Shown here piece by piece: positions 56,993-64,000 of a stretch of DNA of 64,000 nt. The notes below the pieces were generated by a model. The model was not told where the DNA came from. It worked only from the letters and a program-made list of their open reading frames with translations, and searched no databases. The stretch lies in the NCBI GenBank assembly GCA_947503175.1, contig CANNCO010000003.1, positions 441,501-505,500 on the forward strand. The letters run 5' to 3'. Position numbers and translations under genes: made by a program. Origin of the DNA: an uncultured Paracoccaceae bacterium (GTDB taxonomy: Bacteria > Pseudomonadota > Alphaproteobacteria > Rhodobacterales > Rhodobacteraceae). The stretch's first letter is position 1; each line of letters opens with the position of its first letter.

Positions 56993-58345
56993 TCAGTTCT
57001 CCCCGGCACCGGTTTCGATCCGGCTTCCCTCAAGAACCTTAACTTCCCGCTGCGGGAATGGGATCGAGATACCATGTTCCTGAAACGCATCCCACAGCGC
57101 CAGATACACATTTCCGCGAATATTGGTCAGCCCGCCGGTCGGATCAGAGATCCAGAACCGCAGGATGTAGTCCACCGAACTGTCGCCAAATCCGACGATG
57201 TGACAGACCGGCGCGCGATAACTCAGCACACGGTCGACCCCCGATGCGGCGTCAATCGCGATCTTCCGGACGATATGCGGATCATCGCCATAGGCCGTTC
57301 CGAAATGGATGTCCAAACGAACGAATTCATTGGAATGGGACCAGTTCACCACCTGCCCGGTGATCAGGTCCTCGTTCGGAATAAGGTACTCCATGCCGTC
57401 CCGCGTGACGACGGAAACATACCGCGCGCCCAGCGAGTTGATCCAGCCGAACGTGTCGTCCAGACTGATCACGTCGCCGGGCTTGATCGACTTGTCCAGA
57501 AGGATAATCACACCCGAAACGAGGTTCGACACGACCTTCTGCAGGCCGAAACCAAGACCAACACCGATGGCGCCCGACAAAACCGCAAGGCCAGTCAGAT
57601 CGACACCAACGGCCCGCATACCCACAAAGAATGCCGTTGCGTAAAGCGCCACCTGCAGGAACTTGACCACCAGCACCCGCATCGAGGGCGACAGATCCTC
57701 TGCGGCCTCGATCCGCGCCGCTGTCGTCCTTGAAATCAGGCGTGCGCCGAAAAAGAAAAGTCCCAGAACAAAGACGGCTTGAATGATGATCCAAAGCGAG
57801 ATCCGCATCTCGCCCAGCTGCAATCCGATCCCGTCAAGAATGCCTTCGGTCTCGTCGGTCAGGCCGAGAATCCGCAACGTAATCCAGATCCAGGCCCCGT
57901 ACCGGACAATCCCTCGCACGAGCGGGTTCGCGATCAGGCGCGCGGCGAAGCTGACGATCAGCCAGGCAAGGGCCAGATTCGCGATAATCAGCAACAGGTA
58001 GGATCGGCTGGGCCATGTGACCTCGCGCATGATCAGCCCCACGGACCAGATCAGAACGACGAACATGACCATCCGCAGCCGCTGCTGGACCACCAAAGCC
58101 AGCCGAAGCCGCCATTTCGGCCAGCCTTCCCGCGTGCGCAGCCATTCGTGCAGGCGCGGTGACAAATAAAGGCGCAAGAGATGCGCCAGCAAAAACAGAC
58201 CTACGATAATCGCAAGCTGATAGGCGTTCCAGGGTCTCAGGAAGGACTGAAAAAGCGTATCGGCCTGCGCCCACAGGCTCTGACCGATCTCAACGATTTC
58301 CTCGGCACCGTCCACGATACCGGTCTGAGCGTCTTCCTGTTCCAT
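56993..58345 (-). CDS. MscS-family mechanosensitive ion channel
   Basis: The 450-residue protein has about five membrane helices. The MscS pore helix and beta domain follow (LAVLSGAIGVGLGFGLQKVVSNLVSGVIILLDKSIKPGDVISL). MscS channels release solutes when membrane tension rises in osmotic downshift. The extra N-terminal helices place it with the medium-size MscS-like (YbdG/MscK-related) proteins. AGGAGGCAGCG precedes the ATG. tamA lies 54 bases downstream on the same strand. Confidence 0.93.
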   Translation of the reverse strand: MEQEDAQTGIVDGAEEIVEIGQSLWAQADTLFQSFLRPWNAYQLAIIVGLFLLAHLLRLYLSPRLHEWLRTREGWPKWRLRLALVVQQRLRMVMFVVLIWSVGLIMREVTWPSRSYLLLIIANLALAWLIVSFAARLIANPLVRGIVRYGAWIWITLRILGLTDETEGILDGIGLQLGEMRISLWIIIQAVFVLGLFFFGARLISRTTAARIEAAEDLSPSMRVLVVKFLQVALYATAFFVGMRAVGVDLTGLAVLSGAIGVGLGFGLQKVVSNLVSGVIILLDKSIKPGDVISLDDTFGWINSLGARYVSVVTRDGMEYLIPNEDLITGQVVNWSHSNEFVRLDIHFGTAYGDDPHIVRKIAIDAASGVDRVLSYRAPVCHIVGFGDSSVDYILRFWISDPTGGLTNIRGNVYLALWDAFQEHGISIPFPQREVKVLEGSRIETGAGEN

Positions 58346-58445
58346 CGCTGCCTCCTATGGGTCAGCATGCCAGTGCCGGGTGCAGCGTACAATCCACAGT
58401 CATGTGGTCAAAGGCTGGAAAAGCAGGGTGCTATCAGCTACATGA

Positions 58446-58474
58446 TTGACGAGATAGTTTTATTGTTTTACATT
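58446..58474 (+). promoter_or_regulatory. Probable promoter of the DUF2975-HTH pair
   Basis: TTGACG (58446-58451), a 17-base spacer and TACATT (58469-58474) give a good housekeeping promoter. It sits in an unusually AT-rich stretch, about 58452-58495, for this GC-rich segment. The leader to the DUF2975 ATG would be roughly 23 bases and includes the TTGGAG ribosome site. Confidence 0.5.
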
Positions 58475-58503
58475 AATTTTTATATGCTAAATTGGAGCAC
58501 ACC

Positions 58504-59034
58504 ATGGCATCCTCCACCACAATCCGTCGCTGGTCGTCGGTCCTCAATGTCCTCGCGATTGTCGCAATCGTCATCATTTCGGCCGCGGTCGTCCTTGGTG
58601 CGCTCTTTTCCGACTTGCCGGCAGATATTCGCAGCGACGCCGGAGTGGGCCCCAACAGCGAGCTGTCTCGGGCGTGGTTGATCACAATCGCTGCCATTGG
58701 CGCTTTGCCTGTCGCCGCCATGATCTATGCCCTGACCCATGTTCGTGCCCTATTCGCGCGTTACTCCCAGGGCGAAACACTTACACCGGCCTGCGCCAAA
58801 CACATTCACCAGATCGGGATGGGTTTGTTGGCATCGGCAATGCTCGGCCTCGTCACACGACCCATCCAGATCATGCTGGCCAGCCTGTCGAACCCACCGG
58901 GCGAACGGGTACTGGCACTGGGCGTCGGCAGCGCAGACCTCGGGCTTGTGCTGGCCGGTGGGCTGATGTTGACCATCGGCTGGGTTATGGGTGATGCGGC
59001 CCGGATCGCCGAAGACAGCAAAAGCATCGTCTGA
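58504..59034 (+). CDS. DUF2975 membrane protein
   Basis: The 176-residue protein has four hydrophobic helices (LNVLAIVAIVIISAAVVLGALF; LITIAAIGALPVAAMIYAL; MGLLASAMLGLV; ADLGLVLAGGLMLTIGWVM). The ...LFARYSQGETLTPACAKHIHQIG loop is typical of DUF2975. Members are encoded next to a small Cro-like regulator, as here. The ATG at 58504 has TTGGAG upstream. Its stop shares a base with the regulator's ATG (TGATG). No function is known. Confidence 0.85.
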   Translation: MASSTTIRRWSSVLNVLAIVAIVIISAAVVLGALFSDLPADIRSDAGVGPNSELSRAWLITIAAIGALPVAAMIYALTHVRALFARYSQGETLTPACAKHIHQIGMGLLASAMLGLVTRPIQIMLASLSNPPGERVLALGVGSADLGLVLAGGLMLTIGWVMGDAARIAEDSKSIV

Positions 59035-59246
59035 TGGAAATCGTCGTTCGCCTCGACGTCATACTAGCGCATCGCAAGATGAAATCGCGCGAACTTGCCG
59101 CGATCGTCGGAATCTCGGAACAGAACATCAGCCTTCTGAAGTCGGGCAAGGTCAAGGGCATCCGCTTCGAAACCCTCGCCAGCATCTGCAAGGCGCTCGA
59201 TTGCCAGCCGGGCGACCTGCTCGAGGCAGTTCCCGGTGCCACCTGA
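59034..59246 (+). CDS. Small XRE/Cro-type helix-turn-helix regulator
   Basis: The 70-residue protein is almost entirely a helix-turn-helix domain of the YozG type: LDVILAHRKMKSRELAAIVGISEQNISLLKSGK, then LASICKALDCQPGDLLE. It is translationally coupled to the DUF2975 gene. In similar pairs the regulator probably controls its own operon. The AT-rich stretch upstream is the natural place to look for its operator; I see no clear palindrome there. Confidence 0.9.
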   Translation: MEIVVRLDVILAHRKMKSRELAAIVGISEQNISLLKSGKVKGIRFETLASICKALDCQPGDLLEAVPGAT

Positions 59247-59298
59247 CGCCGCAGCTCTCCCTTGCCTGCCGGCCCGTCCCACTGTAAATGCGACTGTC

Positions 59299-59385
59299 AT
59301 GAAACGCATCTTCGATATGGACGATCGCGCGCGCCTGCCGTGGCGCTTTTTCGGCGCGACCCGGTCGGTACTGGCGCGCCGGTAA
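59299..59385 (+). CDS. Candidate 28-residue basic protein upstream of leuC
   Basis: An ATG-started frame of 28 codons lies 53 bases before leuC. The peptide is basic, with MKRIFDMDDRARLPW and FGATRSVLARR as its two halves. Codon use matches neighbouring genes. The ribosome site is weak. I recall similar tiny proteins upstream of leuC in roseobacters, sometimes labelled isopropylmalate isomerase by proximity, but cannot confirm it. Only three Leu or Ile codons in all argue against a leucine attenuation peptide. Confidence 0.5.
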   Translation: MKRIFDMDDRARLPWRFFGATRSVLARR

Positions 59386-59438
59386 CGACGCCTGCCCGCA
59401 CTTCGTAAGACCCACGACATTTCCGGGAGAGGACCGAT

Positions 59439-60842
59439 ATGACCGCCCGCACGCTTTACGACAAAATCTGGGACGCCCATCTGGCTCATGAGGCCGAGGA
59501 TGGCACATGCCTTCTCTACATCGACCGTCACCTTGTGCACGAGGTGACCAGCCCACAGGCCTTCGAAGGCCTGCGGATGACCGGTCGCACCGTTCGCGCT
59601 CCGGACAAGACCATCGCCGTGCCCGACCACAACGTTCCCACCACATGGGATCGCGAAAAGGGCATCGACAACGAAGAGTCCCGCATTCAGGTCGAGGCGC
59701 TCGACAAGAATGCCAAAGACTTCGGCATCCACTACTATCCCGTGAACGATATCCGTCAGGGCATCGTTCATATCGTCGGACCCGAACAGGGCTGGACCCT
59801 GCCCGGCATGACTGTCGTTTGCGGCGACAGCCATACGGCAACTCACGGCGCATTCGGCGCGCTCGCCCACGGCATCGGCACGTCTGAGGTCGAACACGTC
59901 CTGGCCACGCAAACGCTGATCCAGAAGAAGTCCAAGAACATGAGGGTCGAGATCACGGGCCAGCTTCGCCCGGGTGTCACGGCGAAAGACATCACGCTGT
60001 CGGTGATCGGCAAAACCGGCACTGCCGGGGGCACAGGCTACGTCATCGAGTACTGCGGCGAGGCTATTCGGTCCCTCTCCATGGAAGGCCGGATGACCGT
60101 CTGCAACATGGCCATCGAAGGCGGCGCGCGCGCCGGTCTCATCGCACCGGATGAAACGACATTCGAATACGTCCAAGGCCGCCCGCATGCACCGAAAGGG
60201 GCGCAATGGGAAGCAGCCCTTGCATGGTGGAAGACACTCCACTCTGACGACGATGCGCAGTGGGACAAGGTCGTCACGATCCGCGGCGAAGACATCGCAC
60301 CGGTCGTCACCTGGGGCACCTCGCCCGAGGACGTGCTTCCGATCACCGATGTCGTCCCCGACCCTGCCAGTTTCGAGGGTGGCAAGGTCGAAGCCGCCAA
60401 ACGATCGCTCGATTACATGGGTCTGACACCCGGCACCAAACTGGCAGATGTCGAAATCGACACGGTCTTCATCGGCTCCTGTACCAATGGTCGGATCGAA
60501 GACCTGCGCGCCGCAGCCGAAATCGTGAAGGGCAAAAAGATCAAGGACGGCCTCCGTGCCATGGTCGTGCCCGGTTCCGGTCTCGTCCGCCTTCAGGCCG
60601 AGGAAGAAGGTCTGGCCGACATCTTCAAGGACGCCGGTTTCGAATGGCGCCTTGCGGGTTGCTCCATGTGCCTCGCCATGAACCCCGATCAGCTCTCACC
60701 CGGTGAACGCTGTGCGGCGACCTCGAACCGCAACTTCGAAGGCCGTCAGGGTCGCGGTGGACGTACCCACCTCATGTCCCCCGCGATGGCCGCAGCGGCA
60801 GCCGTCACCGGGCGGCTCACCGACGTACGGGAGATGATGTAA
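59439..60842 (+). CDS. leuC: 3-isopropylmalate dehydratase large subunit
   Basis: LeuC with LeuD isomerises 2-isopropylmalate to 3-isopropylmalate in leucine synthesis. The 467-residue protein has the aconitase-family motifs [34 protein letters not shown] and [12 protein letters not shown]. Their cysteines bind the 4Fe-4S cluster. GGGAGAGGACC precedes the ATG. The stop overlaps the leuD start (TAATG). Confidence 0.98.
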   Translation: MTARTLYDKIWDAHLAHEAEDGTCLLYIDRHLVHEVTSPQAFEGLRMTGRTVRAPDKTIAVPDHNVPTTWDREKGIDNEESRIQVEALDKNAKDFGIHYYPVNDIRQGIVHIVGPEQGWTLPGMTVVCGDSHTATHGAFGALAHGIGTSEVEHVLATQTLIQKKSKNMRVEITGQLRPGVTAKDITLSVIGKTGTAGGTGYVIEYCGEAIRSLSMEGRMTVCNMAIEGGARAGLIAPDETTFEYVQGRPHAPKGAQWEAALAWWKTLHSDDDAQWDKVVTIRGEDIAPVVTWGTSPEDVLPITDVVPDPASFEGGKVEAAKRSLDYMGLTPGTKLADVEIDTVFIGSCTNGRIEDLRAAAEIVKGKKIKDGLRAMVVPGSGLVRLQAEEEGLADIFKDAGFEWRLAGCSMCLAMNPDQLSPGERCAATSNRNFEGRQGRGGRTHLMSPAMAAAAAVTGRLTDVREMM

Positions 60843-61447
60843 TGGAAAAGTTCGAAACGCTCACCGGCATCGCCGCCCCTCTGCCCCTGATCAATGTCGA
60901 TACCGACATGATCATCCCCAAGCAGTTCCTGAAGACGATCAAGCGCTCCGGCCTTGGCGTGAACCTTTTCGACGAGATGCGCTATGCCGATGACGGCAGC
61001 GAGATCCCGGAGTTCGTGCTGAACAGGCCGCAGTACCGCGAGGCTCAGATCCTTGTGGCGGGTGACAACTTCGGCTGCGGCTCGTCCCGCGAACACGCTC
61101 CATGGGCACTTTTGGATTTCGGTATCCGCTGTGTCATCGCACCCAGCTATGCCGACATCTTCTACAACAACTGTTTCAAGAACGGGATCCTTCCCATCGT
61201 TCTGCCGCAAGAGCAGGTCGATGTGCTGATGAAAGACGCCGAAAAGGGCGCCAATGCCCGTATGACAATCGATCTCGACGCTCAGACGGTGACGAGTTCC
61301 GACGGCGAAGTCTTCTCTTTCGATGTCGATCCGTTCCGCAAGCACTGCCTGATGAACGGTCTCGACGATATCGGCCTGACGATGGAGAAATCGGCATCGA
61401 TCGACGCCTTCGAAGCCAAGGCGCAAAGTGAGCGCCCCTGGGTGTGA
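60842..61447 (+). CDS. leuD: 3-isopropylmalate dehydratase small subunit
   Basis: LeuD is the swivelling small subunit of isopropylmalate isomerase. The 201-residue product has [16 protein letters not shown] near residues 19-34, [17 protein letters not shown] and [18 protein letters not shown]. It is coupled to leuC and followed by a good terminator, so leuCD (and possibly the tiny upstream frame) form one unit. leuB is not in the window. Confidence 0.97.
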   Translation: MEKFETLTGIAAPLPLINVDTDMIIPKQFLKTIKRSGLGVNLFDEMRYADDGSEIPEFVLNRPQYREAQILVAGDNFGCGSSREHAPWALLDFGIRCVIAPSYADIFYNNCFKNGILPIVLPQEQVDVLMKDAEKGANARMTIDLDAQTVTSSDGEVFSFDVDPFRKHCLMNGLDDIGLTMEKSASIDAFEAKAQSERPWV

Positions 61448-61479
61448 AGCAACCCTGAAACAGCGGCCCATAGGCCATT

Positions 61480-61512
61480 GAAACCCGGCAAGAAATTGTC
61501 GGGTTTCTCTTT
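61480..61512 (+). terminator. Intrinsic terminator after leuCD
   Basis: A 10-bp stem (GAAACCCGGC with GTCGGGTTTC, one G-U pair) encloses an 8-base loop AAGAAATT at 61480-61507 and is followed by TCTTTGT. It begins 33 bases after the leuD stop. Confidence 0.85.
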
Positions 61513-61777
61513 GTGGACGATTTGTACACGGCCACCACATCTGGTGTCAGACGGCGCATCATCCTGAATTTGAACTAAAATTGATGCAATGCCGCACCAG
61601 TTTCACCACGAAAATGCCCCAGAGTCCGAACATGGTTAATCTCAAGATTGAAGCGCGGAACGAAAGTTGTCAAAACTTGGGCAAAAATAAGGCAACCCGC
61701 CACAATGTGCGGGACAGACAAGAAAAGATGACATTCGGTGCGCTTCGTGCCGAGTTTTTTATGTGGGGCAGAAAGCT
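61513..61777. other. Intergenic stretch without a convincing gene
   Basis: Together with the terminator this is the only gene-free stretch of about 300 bases in the window. It is AT-richer than its surroundings. The one frame inside (61581-61781) has no ribosome site and an unremarkable composition. A weak hairpin at 61696-61713 (CCCG..CAC-AAT-GTG-CGGG, with one bulged C) has no U-tract. I see no tRNA or convincing promoter. Confidence 0.6.
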
Positions 61778-62614
61778 GTGATTTCCCGTTTGGCTGCGAC
61801 TCTTGTCCGCGCGTTTCTCGTCATTTTGCTGATTGCGATGCCGTCTCTCATGCTGCCGGGAGTCAGTCCGGATTCAGCGCAGATCGTGGCCCTTGTCGCG
61901 CTCTTTGCCGCGGTTCTTGTGATCATCGAATATGCGTCCGCTTATCCAGGCCTTATCGAATTTCGCGATGCACCACCGTTCAACCGGGTCCGCTTCGCAT
62001 CGCTGTTCATTACAGTGCTGCTGCTGACACTCGTGACCCAAGGCGTTTATGAGCCAAGCACGCTTTCCAGCTTTGTCACCGCGGTCGGCGCGCTCATCGG
62101 TCATGCAATTGACTTCCCGTATTCACCCGTCCGACTTGTGGTTCTCATGCTTCCCGAAAATACAAGCATCGAGCATATCACATTGGTCCGAACCGCCGCG
62201 GGCATCAGCTATCTCGTCTCGCTTCTTACCCTTGCCGCTTTCCTGATCATCCTGCGTATTCAGGGCTGGCCCAGCCGGAACGGAAGCTTCAACGTCTGGG
62301 TCAACCTTCCGACATTCGATCCGACCGCCGGCGGCGACGTCGTCGAACGCCTCGAACGCGATGCACGTTTTAACATTGCATTAGGATTTCTGCTGCCATT
62401 CTTGACACCGGCGGTCATCAAGGCTGCGGCCTCAAGCTTTGGGGCCATGTCGCTTGAGAATCCGCAGACATTGATCTGGACGGTCGCTGCATGGGCCTTT
62501 CTTCCCGCATCTCTCTTCATGCGTGGCATCGCCATGGGCCGCATCGCATCGATGATCCAGCAAAAACGCCGCGAGGCGAATGCAGACGCAGATGGCGAGT
62601 TCTTGCCTGCCTGA
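61778..62614 (+). CDS. Hypothetical multi-helix membrane protein
   Basis: The protein of about 278 residues has six or seven hydrophobic helices, for example RAFLVILLIAMPSLMLPG, VALVALFAAVLVIIEYAS, ASLFITVLLLTLV, SYLVSLLTLAAFLIIL and LIWTVAAWAFLPASLF. It ends in a short hydrophilic tail. I do not recognise a family. The GTG at 61778 has GGGGCAG upstream; another GTG at 61763 is possible. It may be co-transcribed with the overlapping nuclease-family gene. Confidence 0.75.
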   Translation: MISRLAATLVRAFLVILLIAMPSLMLPGVSPDSAQIVALVALFAAVLVIIEYASAYPGLIEFRDAPPFNRVRFASLFITVLLLTLVTQGVYEPSTLSSFVTAVGALIGHAIDFPYSPVRLVVLMLPENTSIEHITLVRTAAGISYLVSLLTLAAFLIILRIQGWPSRNGSFNVWVNLPTFDPTAGGDVVERLERDARFNIALGFLLPFLTPAVIKAAASSFGAMSLENPQTLIWTVAAWAFLPASLFMRGIAMGRIASMIQQKRREANADADGEFLPA

Positions 62615-63678
62615 TCGCAGCATGTATGGTTCTTGCGTCGCCCGTCGTCGCGGAAACGTTGCGCATCGCCACATTCAACACCGAACTGCAGCGTAAGGGC
62701 CCGGGTCTTTTCCTGCGCGACATCACAAGACAGGACGTCCCGGACATCGAAGAAGCCGCCCGCCGCATTGCGCACGCAGATGCCGACATCATTGTGCTGC
62801 AGGGCATCGATTACGATCACGGGCAAGTGGCGCTATCGGCCTTTGCCGCGCGTATCGCGGATCACGGCATCTCGTATCCACACCTGTTCTCACTCCGGCC
62901 CAATACGGGTCTGCCGACGGGACGGGATCTGGACCGGAACAATCGGCTTGGCGAACCGCGAGACGCCCAGGGATACGGTTCGTTCTCGGGACAGGGCGGG
63001 ATGGCGCTCCTCTCAAGATTTCCCATAACCGGCCACACTGATCTGACCGGACTGCTCTGGAAAGATCTGGCCGAAAACAAGATGCCGAAAGATGATCCGG
63101 GTCACGACATTCAGCGTCTGTCGACGACAGGTCACTGGGTCGTCGAAATCACCCCTCCCGCAATGCCGCCACTCTCCATCATGACGTTTCACGCCACACC
63201 CCCAGTTTTCGACGGCCCCGAAGACCGCAACGGGCGGCGCAACCATGATGAGACCATACTTTGGCGGCACTTTCTGGACGAAAAGCTGGGGCAGGGCGCA
63301 CCAAAATCCCGGTTCATCCTCATGGGGGACGCAAATCTCGATCCGATCGACGGCGACGGCATAGCTGACGCGCTGAATGCGTTGCTGACAGACCCGCGCC
63401 TTCAGGACCCCGCACCGCTAAGCCGAGTCGCCCGGGAAGCCGCGCTAGCCGACGGCGGCGCAAATCTGAACCATAAGGGCATATCCGCTCTCGACACCGC
63501 CAACTGGCGTGACATGCCCGGCCCCGGCAACCTCAGGGTCGACTATATCCTGCCATCCGCCGACTGGGCCGTCATCGATGCCGGCGTGCTCTGGCCGGAC
63601 CCCGACCAGGCACTGTCAGAGAAAGACCGCCTGACCCTCTCCCGCCATGGCCTCGTCTGGGTCGATATGCGCCCCTAG
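62491..63678 (+). CDS. Exported endonuclease/exonuclease/phosphatase-family protein
   Basis: The mature part matches the EEP fold: LRIATFNTELQR, IVLQGIDYD, GGMALLSRFPI, FILMGDANLDPIDGDG and a C-terminal LRVDYILPS. It has a hydrophobic signal-like segment ending PVVAE, so it is probably periplasmic or secreted. Substrate could be DNA, phosphate esters or lipids. The true start is unclear: the longest frame overlaps the upstream gene by 124 bases and adds about 36 odd residues. The first later ATG, 62626, leaves only a truncated signal; CTG at 62611 is another option. Confidence 0.8.
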   Translation: MGLSSRISLHAWHRHGPHRIDDPAKTPRGECRRRWRVLACLIAACMVLASPVVAETLRIATFNTELQRKGPGLFLRDITRQDVPDIEEAARRIAHADADIIVLQGIDYDHGQVALSAFAARIADHGISYPHLFSLRPNTGLPTGRDLDRNNRLGEPRDAQGYGSFSGQGGMALLSRFPITGHTDLTGLLWKDLAENKMPKDDPGHDIQRLSTTGHWVVEITPPAMPPLSIMTFHATPPVFDGPEDRNGRRNHDETILWRHFLDEKLGQGAPKSRFILMGDANLDPIDGDGIADALNALLTDPRLQDPAPLSRVAREAALADGGANLNHKGISALDTANWRDMPGPGNLRVDYILPSADWAVIDAGVLWPDPDQALSEKDRLTLSRHGLVWVDMRP

Positions 63679-64000
63679 CGCGATGGCCAAACCCTCTTCG
63701 ACGGGCGTCGACCGAAACTCCGGCAAGAGCGCATCGAACCCGGCGGGATCAATCCGATGCCGCATGCGCCAAAGATACGACATCTCGATCAGATGCCGTG
63801 CCATCTTCCAGAACGGCACGGCAAGATAGAGCGGCACCCAACTCATCCGCACGACACCAACCCTCCGGCCAAGCACGTTCGCACAGGCCGCCGCCAGTTC
63901 CGTCCCGGTCAGCGTCCAGCCGGGAAACATGACGTCCGAGTAAACCGGCAATGTCTCTCGTTTCTCGGCAAGGGCCACTGTCGCCCGCGCCAAATCCGGC
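63616..64000 (-). CDS. NAD-dependent epimerase/dehydratase-like protein, C-terminal part (cut by window end)
   Basis: About 127 C-terminal residues are visible; the N-terminal NAD-binding part lies beyond 64000. The visible segment (PGWTLTGTELAAACANVLGR, then MRHRIDPAGFDALLPEFRSTP) fits the C-terminal region of extended short-chain dehydrogenase/epimerase proteins. The frame stays open to the window edge, and the TTG at 63993 is not a believable start. Its last 63 bases overlap the convergent EEP-family gene. Substrate is unknown. Confidence 0.75.
   Translation of the reverse strand, partial: PDLARATVALAEKRETLPVYSDVMFPGWTLTGTELAAACANVLGRRVGVVRMSWVPLYLAVPFWKMARHLIEMSYLWRMRHRIDPAGFDALLPEFRSTPVEEGLAIALGAHIDPDEAMAGEGQAVFL

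Noticed and set aside
61581-61781. 66-codon frame before the membrane-protein gene
   Set aside because: There is no ribosome site, the composition is mixed with no domain, and it overlaps the start of the next gene.
1-64000. Search for CRISPR arrays, insertion sequences, prophage, integrases or toxin-antitoxin modules
   Set aside because: No regularly spaced repeats, transposase or integrase motifs, or terminal inverted repeats were seen; gene content is housekeeping throughout. The DUF2975-HTH pair was considered as a toxin-antitoxin unit but its family is not known to be one.

Overview
The window looks like an ordinary chromosomal segment from an alphaproteobacterium of the family Rhodobacteraceae (roseobacter group). 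The evidence is GC-rich coding sequence, dense short-overlap operons (ATGA, GTGA, TGATG junctions), an Irr-type iron-control palindrome before a membrane-bound ferritin gene, a NavSp-like sodium channel, and promoters that fit the alphaproteobacterial CTTGAC-N17-CTATAT pattern. I see no phage, insertion sequence, CRISPR array, rRNA or tRNA.

Layout. 0.2-5.5 kb: secA is divergent from a parvulin isomerase, argJ and mutT. 5.6-11 kb: the rimP-nusA-ylxR/L7Ae-infB transcription and translation operon on the minus strand; it has its own promoter, a terminator-like hairpin just before rimP, and a UUCG terminator after infB. 11-18.5 kb: a Tat-exported peptide-binding protein coupled to proline iminopeptidase, then ubiG, a marR-nitrilase-glutaredoxin-comF run, a BioC-like methyltransferase and hemH. 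18.5-22.3 kb: small envelope genes (60-residue exported protein, two YkuD-type proteins, CAP lipoprotein) and mbfA with an Irr-box. 22.2-31.3 kb: a long minus-strand run, hslO-nudL-cca-lysE-two ABC exporters-RNA methylase-sodium channel. 31.4-34.8 kb: a NUDIX gene, a receiver-SpoIIE phosphatase divergent from a lone Hpt protein, and ilvA. 35-40 kb: argG, a DUF898 (YjgN) gene with an in-frame amber codon, an M48 protease, a sulfotransferase-like gene and exported msrA. 40-47.3 kb: mutS, then serB divergent from serC-serA behind a structured leader, and a PrpA-like phosphatase. 47.3-50.7 kb: an FAD monooxygenase with DUF2783, DUF2585 and rsfS-rlmH. 50.9-58.3 kb: tamA-tamB and an MscS channel. 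58.5-64 kb: a DUF2975-HTH pair, leuCD with a terminator, a membrane protein with an exported nuclease-family protein, and the end of an SDR gene.

Most genes are housekeeping: protein export, translation, Arg/Ser/Ile/Leu synthesis, haem and ubiquinone synthesis, and envelope assembly. The points most worth a second look are the probable attenuator before rimP, the TGG-to-TAG change in the DUF898 gene, the Irr operator overlapping the mbfA promoter, the serC leader, three candidate 28-residue genes missed by length cut-offs, and the Nav channel tied to an exporter operon. I found no clearly undescribed multi-gene system.
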